Below are positions 1-7,199 of a stretch of 13,070 bases of DNA, piece after piece. The translations under genes and the position numbers were made by a program. This stretch comes from an uncultured Collinsella sp. (GTDB lineage: Bacteria; Actinomycetota; Coriobacteriia; Coriobacteriales; Coriobacteriaceae): contig CAJLRE010000054.1 in NCBI GenBank assembly GCA_905208975.1, forward strand, positions 1-13,070, in the 5' to 3' direction. A model generated the notes under the pieces. It saw only the letters and a program-made list of their open reading frames with translations. It was not told where the DNA came from and searched no databases. Positions within the stretch are counted from its first letter, which is position 1, and each line of letters begins with the position of its first letter.

Positions 1-2000
1 GCGAAGGCAACGGGGTCCTCGGGGAGGATGCCCTCGACCAGCAGGGCCTGATCGTAGAGCAAGCCGGAGTACTGCTTGATCTTATCGGCGTCGCCTGCCT
101 TCTGGGCAGCGACAAGCTTGTCAAAGACCGGGTGCTTGGCGTTGAGCTCGAGCACGCGCTGGCTCTTGGGCATGCCGTCGGGCGCGCCCTCGGGCCCCTT
201 CTGGAGCACCTTCTCCATCTCGAGCGAAAGCGGACCCTCGGTGGTGATGCAGGCGGGAGCGTCAGTCAGACGCGCAGAGACGGCGACCTTCTCGACCTTG
301 TCGCCGAGCGCCTCCTTCATGGCGTTAAAGAGGTCCTCGTTTTCCTTGGTGGCGTCCTCGGCCTCCTTCTTCTCGTCCTCGGTCGCCAGATCAAGATCGC
401 CAGTCGCGACGTTCTTGAGCTCCAGGTGACGATCCTCGACCTCGGGCTCGGCACCGTCGGCAACGGCCTTCTCGGCAGCCTCGCGGGCGGCGTCGTCTTC
501 ATAGATCTTAGGCATATCGGCGGCAACGTACTCACGCATAGCCTGGAACGTGAACTCATCCACATCCTGCGTCAGCAACAGCACGTCATAGCCGCGCTCG
601 AGCACGCCCTTTACCACGGGCATCTTGGCCAAGCGCTCACGCGAGTCGCCGGCGGCGTAGTAGATGGCCTTCTGATCCTCGGGCATGCCCTTGGCATACT
701 CGGCCAGGGTAATCATCTTCTGCTCCTTGGCAGACCAGAACAGTAGCAGGTCGGCGAGCTCATCGGCCTTCATGCCATAGCTCGAGTAGATGCCGTACTT
801 AAGGCCGCGGCCAAAGTTCTCAAAGAACTTCTCATAGGCCTCGCGGTCGTTGTCGCGCATATCCTCAAGATCGGCGGTAATCTTCTTCTCCACGCGCTTG
901 GCGATGGCCTTGAGCTGACGGTTCTGCTGCAGCGTCTCACGCGAGATGTTGAGCGACACGTCGGCAGAATCCACGACGCCGCGGACAAAGTTGTAGTAGT
1001 CGGGCAGCAGGTCGTCGCACTTCTCCATAATCAGAACGTTGGAGCTGTAGAGCGCCAGGCCCTTCTCGTAGTCCTTGCTGTACAGATCGAACGGCGCGCG
1101 GCCCGGCACAAACAGCAGCGCATCGTACTCAAGCGTACCCTCGGCATGGAAGCTGATAGTGCGCGCGGGATCGTCAAAGTCGTGGAACGTGGACTTGTAG
1201 AACTCGTCGTAGTCCTTCTGCTCAACGTCGGAGCTGCGCTTTTTCCAAATCGGCGTCATGGAGTTGATGGTCTCGAGCTCCTGGTAGTCCTCGTACTCGG
1301 GCTTGTAGTCGTCGCCGGCGTCCTCGGGCTTGGGTTTCTGGCGGCTCTTGCTCACCATCATCTGGATCGGGTAACGCACATAGTTGCTGTACTGCCGAAT
1401 CAGGCTCTTGAGGCCCCACTCGGTCAGGAAGCGATCGTAGGTCTCGGCCTCGCCGTCGGCGTCGAGCTTCTCGTTCTCGCGCAGCGTCAGGATGACATCG
1501 GTGCCGTGCTCGGCGCGCTCGCCGTCTTCGATGGTGTAACCCTCAAGACCATCAGACTCCCACACGTGAGCGGTGTCCTCGCCATAGGCGCGGCTGACAA
1601 CCTTTACGTGGCTGGCAACCATAAAGGCAGAGTAGAAGCCCACGCCAAACTGGCCGATGATGTCGACATCGGAGCCCTGTTGCTCGGCGTTCTCGGTCTT
1701 AAACTCCTCGGAGCCGGAATGGGCGATGGTGCCCAGATTGCGCTCGAGCTCCTCGGCGGTCATGCCAATGCCGTTATCCGAGATGGTAATGGTGCGGGCG
1801 TCTTTATCAAAAGAGACGCGAATAGCCAGGTCGCCCTGGTCGAGCTTGACACTCGGGTCCTGCAGGCTCTTAAAGTTGAGCTTGTCGACGGCGTCGCTCG
1901 CGTTAGAGATAAGCTCGCGCAGGAAGATTTCCTTATTGGTGTAGATGGAGTTGATCATGAGGTCGAGCAGTTTTTTGCTCTCGGTCTTAAATTGACGCAT
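1..2000 (-). CDS. htpG: Molecular chaperone HtpG (Hsp90 family), C-terminus cut by window edge
   Basis: ATP-dependent cytosolic chaperone of the bacterial Hsp90 family, which acts as a dimer on late-folding client proteins. The N-terminal GHKL ATPase domain is plain: E29 and N33 in RELISNASDAVDKL, D75 in SDNGIGM, and the lid segment GQFGVGFYSAFMV. The middle domain follows (for example ETINSMTPIWKK, and NISRETLQQN near the dimerisation part). The last visible codons read LLYDQALLVEGILPEDP, which matches the HtpG C-terminal end, so only a few tens of residues at most should be missing. About 666 codons are present, more than the roughly 625 usual in E. coli or Bacillus. Part of the excess is a charged segment around residues 495-555, between the middle and C-terminal domains. 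The ATG at 1998-2000 is preceded by GAAAGGA at good spacing. The gene is separated by about 200 bp from the acetyltransferase gene upstream and probably has its own promoter. Family assignment is very secure. Confidence 0.97.
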   Translation of the reverse strand, partial: MRQFKTESKKLLDLMINSIYTNKEIFLRELISNASDAVDKLNFKSLQDPSVKLDQGDLAIRVSFDKDARTITISDNGIGMTAEELERNLGTIAHSGSEEFKTENAEQQGSDVDIIGQFGVGFYSAFMVASHVKVVSRAYGEDTAHVWESDGLEGYTIEDGERAEHGTDVILTLRENEKLDADGEAETYDRFLTEWGLKSLIRQYSNYVRYPIQMMVSKSRQKPKPEDAGDDYKPEYEDYQELETINSMTPIWKKRSSDVEQKDYDEFYKSTFHDFDDPARTISFHAEGTLEYDALLFVPGRAPFDLYSKDYEKGLALYSSNVLIMEKCDDLLPDYYNFVRGVVDSADVSLNISRETLQQNRQLKAIAKRVEKKITADLEDMRDNDREAYEKFFENFGRGLKYGIYSSYGMKADELADLLLFWSAKEQKMITLAEYAKGMPEDQKAIYYAAGDSRERLAKMPVVKGVLERGYDVLLLTQDVDEFTFQAMREYVAADMPKIYEDDAAREAAEKAVADGAEPEVEDRHLELKNVATGDLDLATEDEKKEAEDATKENEDLFNAMKEALGDKVEKVAVSARLTDAPACITTEGPLSLEMEKVLQKGPEGAPDGMPKSQRVLELNAKHPVFDKLVAAQKAGDADKIKQYSGLLYDQALLVEGILPEDPVAF

Positions 2001-2086
2001 GTGCAGTCCTTTCGCGCTACCCCCGTCCGCAAAAACGGCCCGGTTGCCCGAGCCGCATTGCAGACCTGCTATGTTCAGACTTAGAT

Positions 2087-2138
2087 TTTATAACCCATTA
2101 GCGCGCATATATACATACGGAATCGAAAAACTGTATGT
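2087..2138 (-). promoter_or_regulatory. Candidate htpG promoter region with inverted repeat
   Basis: On the minus strand an AT-rich TATAAA (2087-2092) lies about 90 bp before the htpG start and could be a -10 box; the matching -35 is poor. Just upstream, ACATAC (2113-2118) and GTATGT (2133-2138) form a 6-bp inverted repeat with a 14-bp spacer, placed where an operator would overlap the -35 region. I see neither a CIRCE (HrcA) nor a HAIR (HspR) heat-shock operator. This is a weak call by eye. Confidence 0.3.
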
Positions 2139-2164
2139 CCAAACGCTCTGATGCGCCAATTGCC

Positions 2165-2211
2165 AAGGAGTGTCCCCGACTGCCGGCAGGAAAGGAACGT
2201 CCCTATCTGCC
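2165..2211. repeat. Two tandem copies of an imperfect 20-bp GTCCC repeat around a palindrome
   Basis: AAGGAGTGTCCCCGACTGCC (2165-2184) and AAGGAACGTCCCTATCTGCC (2192-2211) are direct copies, 27 bp apart start to start, identical at 15 of 20 positions. The invariant blocks are AAGGA, GTCCC and CTGCC. The junction contains the 10-bp palindrome CTGCCGGCAG (2180-2189). The second copy overlaps the stop codon of the acetyltransferase gene (2203-2205). There is no T-tract, so it is not an ordinary terminator. It resembles short dispersed intergenic repeats that I remember from Collinsella-type genomes; that resemblance is recollection and has not been searched. Confidence 0.5.
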
Positions 2212-2703
2212 ATCTACGCGCTTGGCCATCCAAACATGGGGCTGGCCCTCGTCTTCGTAGTCCACCGGGGCAATCTGCGTGTAACCCGCCTTGGCATAGA
2301 GTGGTAGCACGTATTCCTGCGCATGCAGCTTAATGAGCTTGGCGCCGGCATCACGCGCGCACGTATCACTGGCCTCGACAATCTTGCTCGCCAAACCGCG
2401 ACGGCGCATGCTCGGCAGCACGGCCACGCGCCCCATAATGTAGGTCTCCCCCGCCGCGACGCCTTCGTCCAAGTCGCACGCCGGCAAAACTGGGGCTTCG
2501 GCATCTGCCGCGTACTCCAGTTCCTCGGGAAACACGCGCGAGCAGCCGGCAAGCTCGCCGTCTACATAGAGTGTCACATGAATGCAGTTCGGATCCTCGT
2601 CGATAGCGTCGAACTCATTCTCGTAGCCCTGCTCGTCCATAAAAACGACGCGGCGCACCAACGCCGCGTCGTCAAAGCATCCCGTCTTAAGTTGGATATC
2701 CAT
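2203..2703 (-). CDS. GNAT-family N-acetyltransferase (ElaA/YjcF-like)
   Basis: Predicted acetyl-CoA-dependent N-acetyltransferase of 166 residues, one GNAT domain, cytosolic; the substrate cannot be read from sequence. The N-terminal VRRVVFMDEQGYENEFDAID is typical of the ElaA/YjcF subgroup. The central strand GRVAVLPSMRRRGLASKIVE (residues 91-110) contains the acetyl-CoA pyrophosphate loop RRRGLA. HAQEYVLPLYAKAGY (128-141) is the usual strand-helix before the C-terminal beta strand, and GQPHVWMAK closes the fold. I chose ATG 2701-2703 because GAAAGGG lies just before it. An in-frame ATG at 2719-2721 would add six residues but has no ribosome site. The gene starts 39 bp after the phosphatase gene stop, with no terminator seen between, so it may be the last gene of the tyrosine-kinase operon; a functional link is unproven. 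Confidence 0.88.
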   Translation of the reverse strand: MDIQLKTGCFDDAALVRRVVFMDEQGYENEFDAIDEDPNCIHVTLYVDGELAGCSRVFPEELEYAADAEAPVLPACDLDEGVAAGETYIMGRVAVLPSMRRRGLASKIVEASDTCARDAGAKLIKLHAQEYVLPLYAKAGYTQIAPVDYEDEGQPHVWMAKRVDGR

Positions 2704-2742
2704 AGCTGCCCTTTCATTCAACGCGAACGTTAGGGACAGATT

Positions 2743-3393
2743 TTAGCGAAAATGAGCTCCGCGCACGCTAAACTTCGCGCGAGCCTTCGCCAGACAGTCG
2801 TAATGACCCACGTTATGGGCATCGCTCGCGATGAAGCTGTACAGGTTCTGATCGAACAGGCGCTGTGCCGGCTTTTTCTCGCGACCAAAGCGACCGCCGG
2901 CAATAAAGTCCGCCGAAGCCTGCAGCTTGCAGCCCATATCGACCAGGCGCTCCGCCACGCTTACATCCTTTTGAACCGCACGATAGCGCTCAGGATGAGC
3001 GATGATCACCTGGTAGCCACGGCACTGCAAATCGTAAATCGTGTTCTCGTACTCTCTAAACGCATACGCATCGGCATGCGTCGAAAGCTCGAGCAGAAAC
3101 TCGTTGGTCCCATCGAAATGCAAGTGATCCGCGGCATCGATACCAAGCTCAACGAGCTTTCGATGGTTGACCTCGAAGCCCATCTGGAGCGGAAAACCGT
3201 CAGCGTTATCGCGCAGCAGCTCAAAGGCATCCCACATCTTGTCGTAATCAAAATAGGGATCACGGCAGTGAGGAGTGCAAACGATTCTGGTTACACCGGC
3301 CCGCTTGGCAGCCTCGAGCATCGCCAAGCTCTCTTCGAGATCGGCGGCGCCGTCGTCTACACCCGGCAAGATATGGCAATGAATGTCACGCAT
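2743..3393 (-). CDS. PHP-domain tyrosine-protein phosphatase (CpsB/YwqE-like)
   Basis: Metal-dependent protein-tyrosine phosphatase of the CpsB/CapC (PHP) family, 216 residues, which removes phosphate from the tyrosine cluster of the partner kinase and so resets the exopolysaccharide switch. Metal-binding motifs appear in order: HCHILPGVDDG (H5, H7, D13/D14), TPH (H42), the acid in GFEVN (E74), HPER (H133) and SDAHN (D191, H193). The protein is slightly shorter than the usual 240-255 residues, ending soon after the last metal motif. ATG 3391-3393 follows AAGG at 7 bases. It lies 17 bp after the kinase stop, so the two are almost certainly co-transcribed, as kinase and cognate phosphatase usually are. 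A histidinol-phosphatase-type PHP enzyme is the main alternative, but the gene context strongly favours CpsB. Confidence 0.9.
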   Translation of the reverse strand: MRDIHCHILPGVDDGAADLEESLAMLEAAKRAGVTRIVCTPHCRDPYFDYDKMWDAFELLRDNADGFPLQMGFEVNHRKLVELGIDAADHLHFDGTNEFLLELSTHADAYAFREYENTIYDLQCRGYQVIIAHPERYRAVQKDVSVAERLVDMGCKLQASADFIAGGRFGREKKPAQRLFDQNLYSFIASDAHNVGHYDCLAKARAKFSVRGAHFR

Positions 3394-3410
3394 AGGTCAG
3401 CCTTAATCAA

Positions 3411-4148
3411 CTAAACGTTTGCTCGGCTGGTGAAGATGCCCTTTTTGGAAGTGCCCTGATCGTCGGAGCCCTTCTTAACCTTCTTACCGTCCTTGGTGTA
3501 GTAAGAATAGTAGTACTCGCTAGTCTCGGTCTCACAGTAATTCATGACGGTACCGATGAGCTTGACCTTCTCGGACTTCTTAAGCTGGGCGATAGCGTTG
3601 AGCGCCTCTTCGCGCTTGGTAAAGTCCTCGCGCACCACGAACAGCGCGCCGTCGGTCAGGCTGGCAATCTCGGCAGCATCGATGAAGGTGCCGACCGGAG
3701 GAGCATCGAAGATGACGTACTGGAACTTGGCAGACAGTGCCTTGACCAGCTTGGCAAAGCGATGAGAGACGATGATGTCGGCAGGATTGGGAATATGCGG
3801 CTCGGCATCGAGGAAGTAGAAATTCTTCTGACCTGTCTCGACAATCGCCTGGTCGATAGAAACCTGCTCGGACAGGACTGCATAGAGTCCGCCGCGGGAG
3901 CGGACGCCGAGCATATCGGCAAGGGACCTGCGACGCATATCAGCCTCGACCAGCAGGACACTCTTGCCGCTCGTGGCGATTGCCTGAGCAAGATTAATGG
4001 AAACCGTAGACTTGCCCTCGTTGGGAATCGAGGAGGTAACGGTGATGGTGCGAATGGGGTCGTCCACGCTCGCAAAGCGGATGTTGGCCAGAAGGGTCTT
4101 GGCGGCATTCTGCACAACGAGCTTATCGGTGTTCTTTGCCTTAGCCAT
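3411..4148 (-). CDS. Bacterial tyrosine autokinase (BY-kinase, CpsD/CapB-like)
   Basis: Cytoplasmic BY-kinase, 245 residues, that autophosphorylates tyrosines at its C-terminus and controls polysaccharide chain polymerisation and export together with a membrane adaptor. It has the MinD/ParA-like fold: Walker A SIPNEGKS (residues 40-47), Walker A' VLLVEADMRRR (64-74) and Walker B VIFDAPP (145-151). The tyrosine cluster is Y212, Y213, Y214, Y216 and Y217 (EYYYSYYTKD). Unlike many relatives, the cluster is followed by a 28-residue basic, lysine-rich tail. No membrane segment is present, which fits the split Gram-positive arrangement where the adaptor is a separate protein. ATG 4146-4148 follows the adaptor stop by 2 bp, with its ribosome site (AAAGGTGG) inside the adaptor's last codons, indicating translational coupling. 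Confidence 0.93.
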   Translation of the reverse strand: MAKAKNTDKLVVQNAAKTLLANIRFASVDDPIRTITVTSSIPNEGKSTVSINLAQAIATSGKSVLLVEADMRRRSLADMLGVRSRGGLYAVLSEQVSIDQAIVETGQKNFYFLDAEPHIPNPADIIVSHRFAKLVKALSAKFQYVIFDAPPVGTFIDAAEIASLTDGALFVVREDFTKREEALNAIAQLKKSEKVKLIGTVMNYCETETSEYYYSYYTKDGKKVKKGSDDQGTSKKGIFTSRANV

Positions 4149-4150
4149 GC

Positions 4151-4807
4151 CTATTTACCACCTTTCATAGCCGGAATTCGGCCAACAACGGGAATACCCA
4201 GGAGCTCTTCTGCCTCTTCGGCACCGCGGATGCGGGTATTGAGCATGTCTGCCAAAACGACATAGGCAACTGCGATAAAGATACCGGCGAGGAACGCGAC
4301 GGCAATATACAGCGTGCGCTTGGGGCCGCTGGGGGCTTCGGGGGTCTTAGCCTCGTCGATAACGTTGATGCTCTGGGCAGCGCCGACGTTCTGAGCGACC
4401 GTACTCACCGAGCTGGCAATGGCCTTTGCGACCTCAGCCGTCTCCTTGGCATCGGTGCCGGTAACCGAAAGCGTAATGACACGCGTGGTGGTCTCGGAGG
4501 AAACAGACACCTTGTAGTCATCCAGATCGGTGAGGCCCAGTTCTTTGGCGGCGCCGCTCTTAACGCTATCGCTATCCAGCAGCGTGGCGATATCGTTGGA
4601 AAGCATCTGGCTCGCCGAGAGATCGTTGTAGCTCATCTGACCGCTATCGTCGGTCTTGGCGAGAATGTACATGCTCGTCGTCGCGGTATAGGTGTTGTCC
4701 ATCGCAACGAAGGACACGATGCCCATGGCGATCGCGCAGACCACCGGAAGGGTGATGACCAGCTTGAGGTGCTTCTTCAGCAGCTGGAACAGTTCGAGAA
4801 GGGTCAT
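4151..4807 (-). CDS. Wzz-type polysaccharide co-polymerase / BY-kinase membrane adaptor (CpsC/CapA-like)
   Basis: Membrane adaptor of 218 residues that activates the neighbouring BY-kinase and influences polysaccharide chain length. It shows the family layout: a short cytoplasmic N-terminus (MTLLELFQLLKKHLK), a first membrane segment at about 16-36, an extracytoplasmic Wzz-type domain (about 37-165, including TYTATTSMYI and SASQMLSNDIATLL), a Pro/Gly-rich approach EAPSGPKR, a second membrane segment at about 166-188, and a cytoplasmic tail with ELLGIPVVGRIP, which in this family contacts the kinase. ATG 4805-4807 has GAAAGG upstream. It is the first gene of its operon: about 195 bp of non-coding sequence lie upstream, containing the terminator of the preceding kinase gene. 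Confidence 0.92.
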   Translation of the reverse strand: MTLLELFQLLKKHLKLVITLPVVCAIAMGIVSFVAMDNTYTATTSMYILAKTDDSGQMSYNDLSASQMLSNDIATLLDSDSVKSGAAKELGLTDLDDYKVSVSSETTTRVITLSVTGTDAKETAEVAKAIASSVSTVAQNVGAAQSINVIDEAKTPEAPSGPKRTLYIAVAFLAGIFIAVAYVVLADMLNTRIRGAEEAEELLGIPVVGRIPAMKGGK

Positions 4808-4833
4808 GCAGCTTGCCTTTCATTTCCCCAGTT

Positions 4834-4913
4834 CGGATTGACAAAACTGTCCGTATGTTATCGCATCTTTTTACCGAGACCAAACTCTATACATAAGAAA
4901 CAGGCTCTCCTGT
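4834..4913 (-). promoter_or_regulatory. Leader of the tyrosine-kinase operon with small inverted repeats
   Basis: Minus-strand non-coding sequence between the upstream terminator and the adaptor gene. TTTACA followed after 17 bp by TGTATA is a possible promoter with a good -35 and a poor -10. The spacer carries ACAGG-AGAG-CCTGT (4900-4913), a small inverted repeat. Nearer the gene, CGGA (4834-4837) and TCCG (4850-4853) flank GACA-GTTT-TGTC, which could form a weak hairpin in the leader RNA. No recognised riboswitch consensus is seen. Confidence 0.3.
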
Positions 4914-4940
4914 AAAAATGTCGGAAGCAATCGTAAAATT

Positions 4941-4977
4941 GCACAACAACGCCGCACCCGAAAGTCAAATGCGGCGT
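4941..4977 (-). terminator. Hairpin terminator after the PhoR-like kinase gene
   Basis: Read on the minus strand, ACGCCGCA (4977-4970) and TGCGGCGT (4956-4949) form a perfect 8-bp GC-rich stem with a 13-base loop. TGTTGTGCAATTTT follows: T-rich, but interrupted. It lies about 25 bp after the stop of the kinase gene, the expected place for an intrinsic terminator. Confidence 0.65.
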
Positions 4978-5002
4978 CTACATCAATATCTATGTTGTAT
5001 CG

Positions 5003-6427
5003 CTATGCGAATGGCTCGTCCTGCTGTATGGGAAACGTCACCGTAATGGTGGTTCCCACGCCCAACTCGCTCGACAGATCGAGCGTGGCGTGATGATACA
5101 GGGCCGCATGCTTGACAATGGCAAGCCCCAGGCCGGTTCCGCCGCGTGCCTTGGACCTACTCTTGTCCACGCGATAGAACCGCTCAAATACCTTGCCCTG
5201 TTCTTCAGGCGCGATACCGATTCCCGTGTCGGCGACAGCGAGGAACGGATGGCCTTCGTCGTTGGTGCCGCACTGCAGCGTAACCGTACCGCCGGGCCGA
5301 TTGTAGCGGATGGCGTTGCTTGCCAGATTATAGATGAGCTCGTCAATCAAGCGCGACACGCCTTCGATGACCACAGGCTTGGTCTCATGACTTATCGTCA
5401 CATTCGCCTGACGGGCAACCTGTTCAAGGCGCTGCTCAACCGCGTAGATCGCACGCGAGAGCTCAATAGGCTCCGTGGACCCAATGGGCACTGCCTCGCC
5501 TTCAGTTGCACGTTCGGCCTCGTCCAAGTTAGACAGCGTAAGGATGTCGTTGACAAGCGCTGCCAAGCGGCCCGCCTCACGATAGATGCGACCGCCAAAG
5601 TTGCGCAGGTCGTCCTCGCCCTCGACCATGCCATTTGCGATGAGCTCGGCATAGCCCGAAATCGCCGTAAGCGGCGTCTTGAGCTCATGGGTGATATTCG
5701 CCGTGAACTCGCGGCGCATACGGTCGTTATCCGCTAGCACCGCCATTTGGCGCTTGAGTTCCTGGCGCTGCGACTCGATACGCTCAAGCATGGGGACCAT
5801 CTCGGCATAGGCGTGCTCATAGCTACGGCGTGGGTGATCCAAATCCACCTCTTGCAACGGCGCGATGATGGCACGGGACTCACGGCGCGCCATAAAAAAC
5901 GAGAGTACTGCACCCGCTGCTGCGATAAGCAGCATCGGCGCCAGCATCGACAGCAAAATCGCCGCAACGCCAGGCTGGGCCTGCGCCAAGCGAACGACCT
6001 GGCCGTTATCAAGGGTGACAGCGCGATACAGCATAATCTCGTCGAGTGTAGAGCTTGCGCGCTCCGCGGAACCCGAACCACTCTCAAAGGCCTCGATGAC
6101 CTCGGGGCGATCGCCATGGTTGGGCAGTGTGGAAGGCGACGCCTCGTTGTCGTAGGCAACAGATCCGTCCTTATTGATCAGCGTGATACGAAGATCCTCG
6201 CGATCGAGGCTTCGCAAGAACGGAATGGGCTCCTGCTGCTCGTCGAGGGCGGCAGCAATGAGCTCAGTTTCCTGCGCCAGATTGGCACTCGTGGCATCCG
6301 CCAAAGTGTTTTGCACAAAGAACGCGCCCAGCACCGTAAACGCCACGATAACCGCCATGGCGCAGACAAAGATCGTCACAAAAACGCGGTGCGACAGCGT
6401 ATGTTTTCCCTGGGGGGCGAAGACCAC
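5003..6427 (-). CDS. Sensor histidine kinase, PhoR-like
   Basis: Membrane sensor kinase of 474 residues, partner of the response regulator just upstream. A membrane segment at about 15-37 is followed by an extracytoplasmic domain (about 38-152) with the sequence style of Gram-positive PhoR sensors (DRPEVIEAFESGSG ... YRAVTLDNGQVVRLAQ), then a second membrane segment (about 154-178). The linker 180-225 is not an obvious HAMP domain. HisKA has the phospho-acceptor H247 in NITHELKTPLTAISGYAEL. The ATPase domain has the N box (NLASNAIRYN, 367-376), G1 DTGIGI (D400), F box FERFYR and G2 GGTGLGL (429-435), so it looks active. It starts with GTG at 6425-6427, three bases after the regulator stop and six bases after GGAGGAG; no better ATG is present. 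Neighbouring pstB supports a phosphate-sensing role, but the ligand is inferred. A hairpin terminator follows. Confidence 0.9.
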   Translation of the reverse strand: MVFAPQGKHTLSHRVFVTIFVCAMAVIVAFTVLGAFFVQNTLADATSANLAQETELIAAALDEQQEPIPFLRSLDREDLRITLINKDGSVAYDNEASPSTLPNHGDRPEVIEAFESGSGSAERASSTLDEIMLYRAVTLDNGQVVRLAQAQPGVAAILLSMLAPMLLIAAAGAVLSFFMARRESRAIIAPLQEVDLDHPRRSYEHAYAEMVPMLERIESQRQELKRQMAVLADNDRMRREFTANITHELKTPLTAISGYAELIANGMVEGEDDLRNFGGRIYREAGRLAALVNDILTLSNLDEAERATEGEAVPIGSTEPIELSRAIYAVEQRLEQVARQANVTISHETKPVVIEGVSRLIDELIYNLASNAIRYNRPGGTVTLQCGTNDEGHPFLAVADTGIGIAPEEQGKVFERFYRVDKSRSKARGGTGLGLAIVKHAALYHHATLDLSSELGVGTTITVTFPIQQDEPFA

Positions 6428-6430
6428 GGG

Positions 6431-7159
6431 TTACTCCTCCGATGCGGTGGCCGCGGTGTCGTCGCCTTCGGCACCATCACCGGCAGAAGGCTCGGCCAAG
6501 CGGTAACCCACGCCGCGCACGGTCTCGATGGCGCTGGCATGCTCGCCCAGTTTTTGGCGAAGCGTCTGCACATGCACGTCGACGGTGCGCGAACCGCCGT
6601 CGAAGTCCCAGCCCCACACGCTCTGCAGCAACGACTCGCGGGTAAAGACCACGCCGGGCTTGCGCATGAGATACTCAAGCAGGTCGAACTCGCGCAGGGT
6701 GAGCTTAAGCGGCTCGCCGGCAACGGTCACCTCGCGATGGCTGGGCGAGAGCACGATGTCGCCCACACTGAGCACATCGCTCGCCTGCTTGACCATGCCG
6801 CCGCGACGCAGCAGTGCGCGGCAACGGCTCGCAAGCTCCATGAGCGAAAACGGCTTAGTCAGGTAATCGTCGGCACCGCCATCGAGCGCCATCACCTTGT
6901 CGAGCTCGGTGTCCTTGGCAGTAAGCATCATGATGGGCACCGTCGCCGTCAGGCGGTCGGCACGCAGGCGACGCATAATTGCCAGGCCATCGGTATCGGG
7001 CAACATGATGTCGAGCAGGACAGCATCGGGCACCCGTCGCGCCACAGCAGCCTTAAACTCACCATCGCACGAAAAGCCCTCGGCCTCGATCCCCTGCTTG
7101 CGCAGCGCATAGACCGTCAAATCCCTGATGTTGTCATCGTCCTCGACGTAATAGATCAT
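6431..7159 (-). CDS. OmpR-family response regulator, PhoP/PhoB-like
   Basis: DNA-binding response regulator of 242 residues, probably phosphorylated by the kinase encoded immediately downstream. The receiver domain has the acidic pocket (VEDDDN), phospho-acceptor D50 in LLDIMLPDTDG, T80 and K102 (DYLTKPF). The C-terminal winged-helix domain includes LTLREFDLLEYLMRKPG and RTVDVHVQTLRQKLGEH, followed by an acidic tail of about 20 residues rich in Asp, Glu and Ala. I chose ATG 7157-7159 because AAAGGGG stands six bases before it and MIYYVEDDDN is the natural start of the receiver domain. An upstream in-frame ATG at 7181-7183 would add eight residues but lacks a ribosome site. The 64-bp gap from pstB contains a perfect 14-bp palindrome, so it may have its own control. 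Confidence 0.92.
   Translation of the reverse strand: MIYYVEDDDNIRDLTVYALRKQGIEAEGFSCDGEFKAAVARRVPDAVLLDIMLPDTDGLAIMRRLRADRLTATVPIMMLTAKDTELDKVMALDGGADDYLTKPFSLMELASRCRALLRRGGMVKQASDVLSVGDIVLSPSHREVTVAGEPLKLTLREFDLLEYLMRKPGVVFTRESLLQSVWGWDFDGGSRTVDVHVQTLRQKLGEHASAIETVRGVGYRLAEPSAGDGAEGDDTAATASEE
6434..6440 (-). promoter_or_regulatory. Ribosome binding site fixing the GTG start of the PhoR-like kinase
   Basis: GGAGGAG on the minus strand overlaps the end of the response-regulator gene and stands six bases before GTG 6425-6427. It decides the kinase start in the absence of an ATG and implies coupled translation of the pair. Confidence 0.75.
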
Positions 7160-7199
7160 GTTGAACCCCTTTGCGGCCGGCATGACCGCATCTTAACCC

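Noticed and set aside
1146..2084. A 312-codon plus-strand open frame opposite htpG
   Set aside because: Fully antisense to the conserved HtpG ATPase domain, with Leu/Val/Gly-rich low-information sequence. It is a codon-bias shadow.
2001..2202. CIRCE or HAIR heat-shock operator before htpG
   Set aside because: No TTAGCACTC-N9-GAGTGCTAA or CTTGAGT-N7-ACTCAAG pattern was found on either strand.
7160..7183. Upstream ATG for the PhoP-like regulator
   Set aside because: No ribosome site precedes ATG 7183, while ATG 7159 has AAAGGGG at six bases and begins at the receiver domain.
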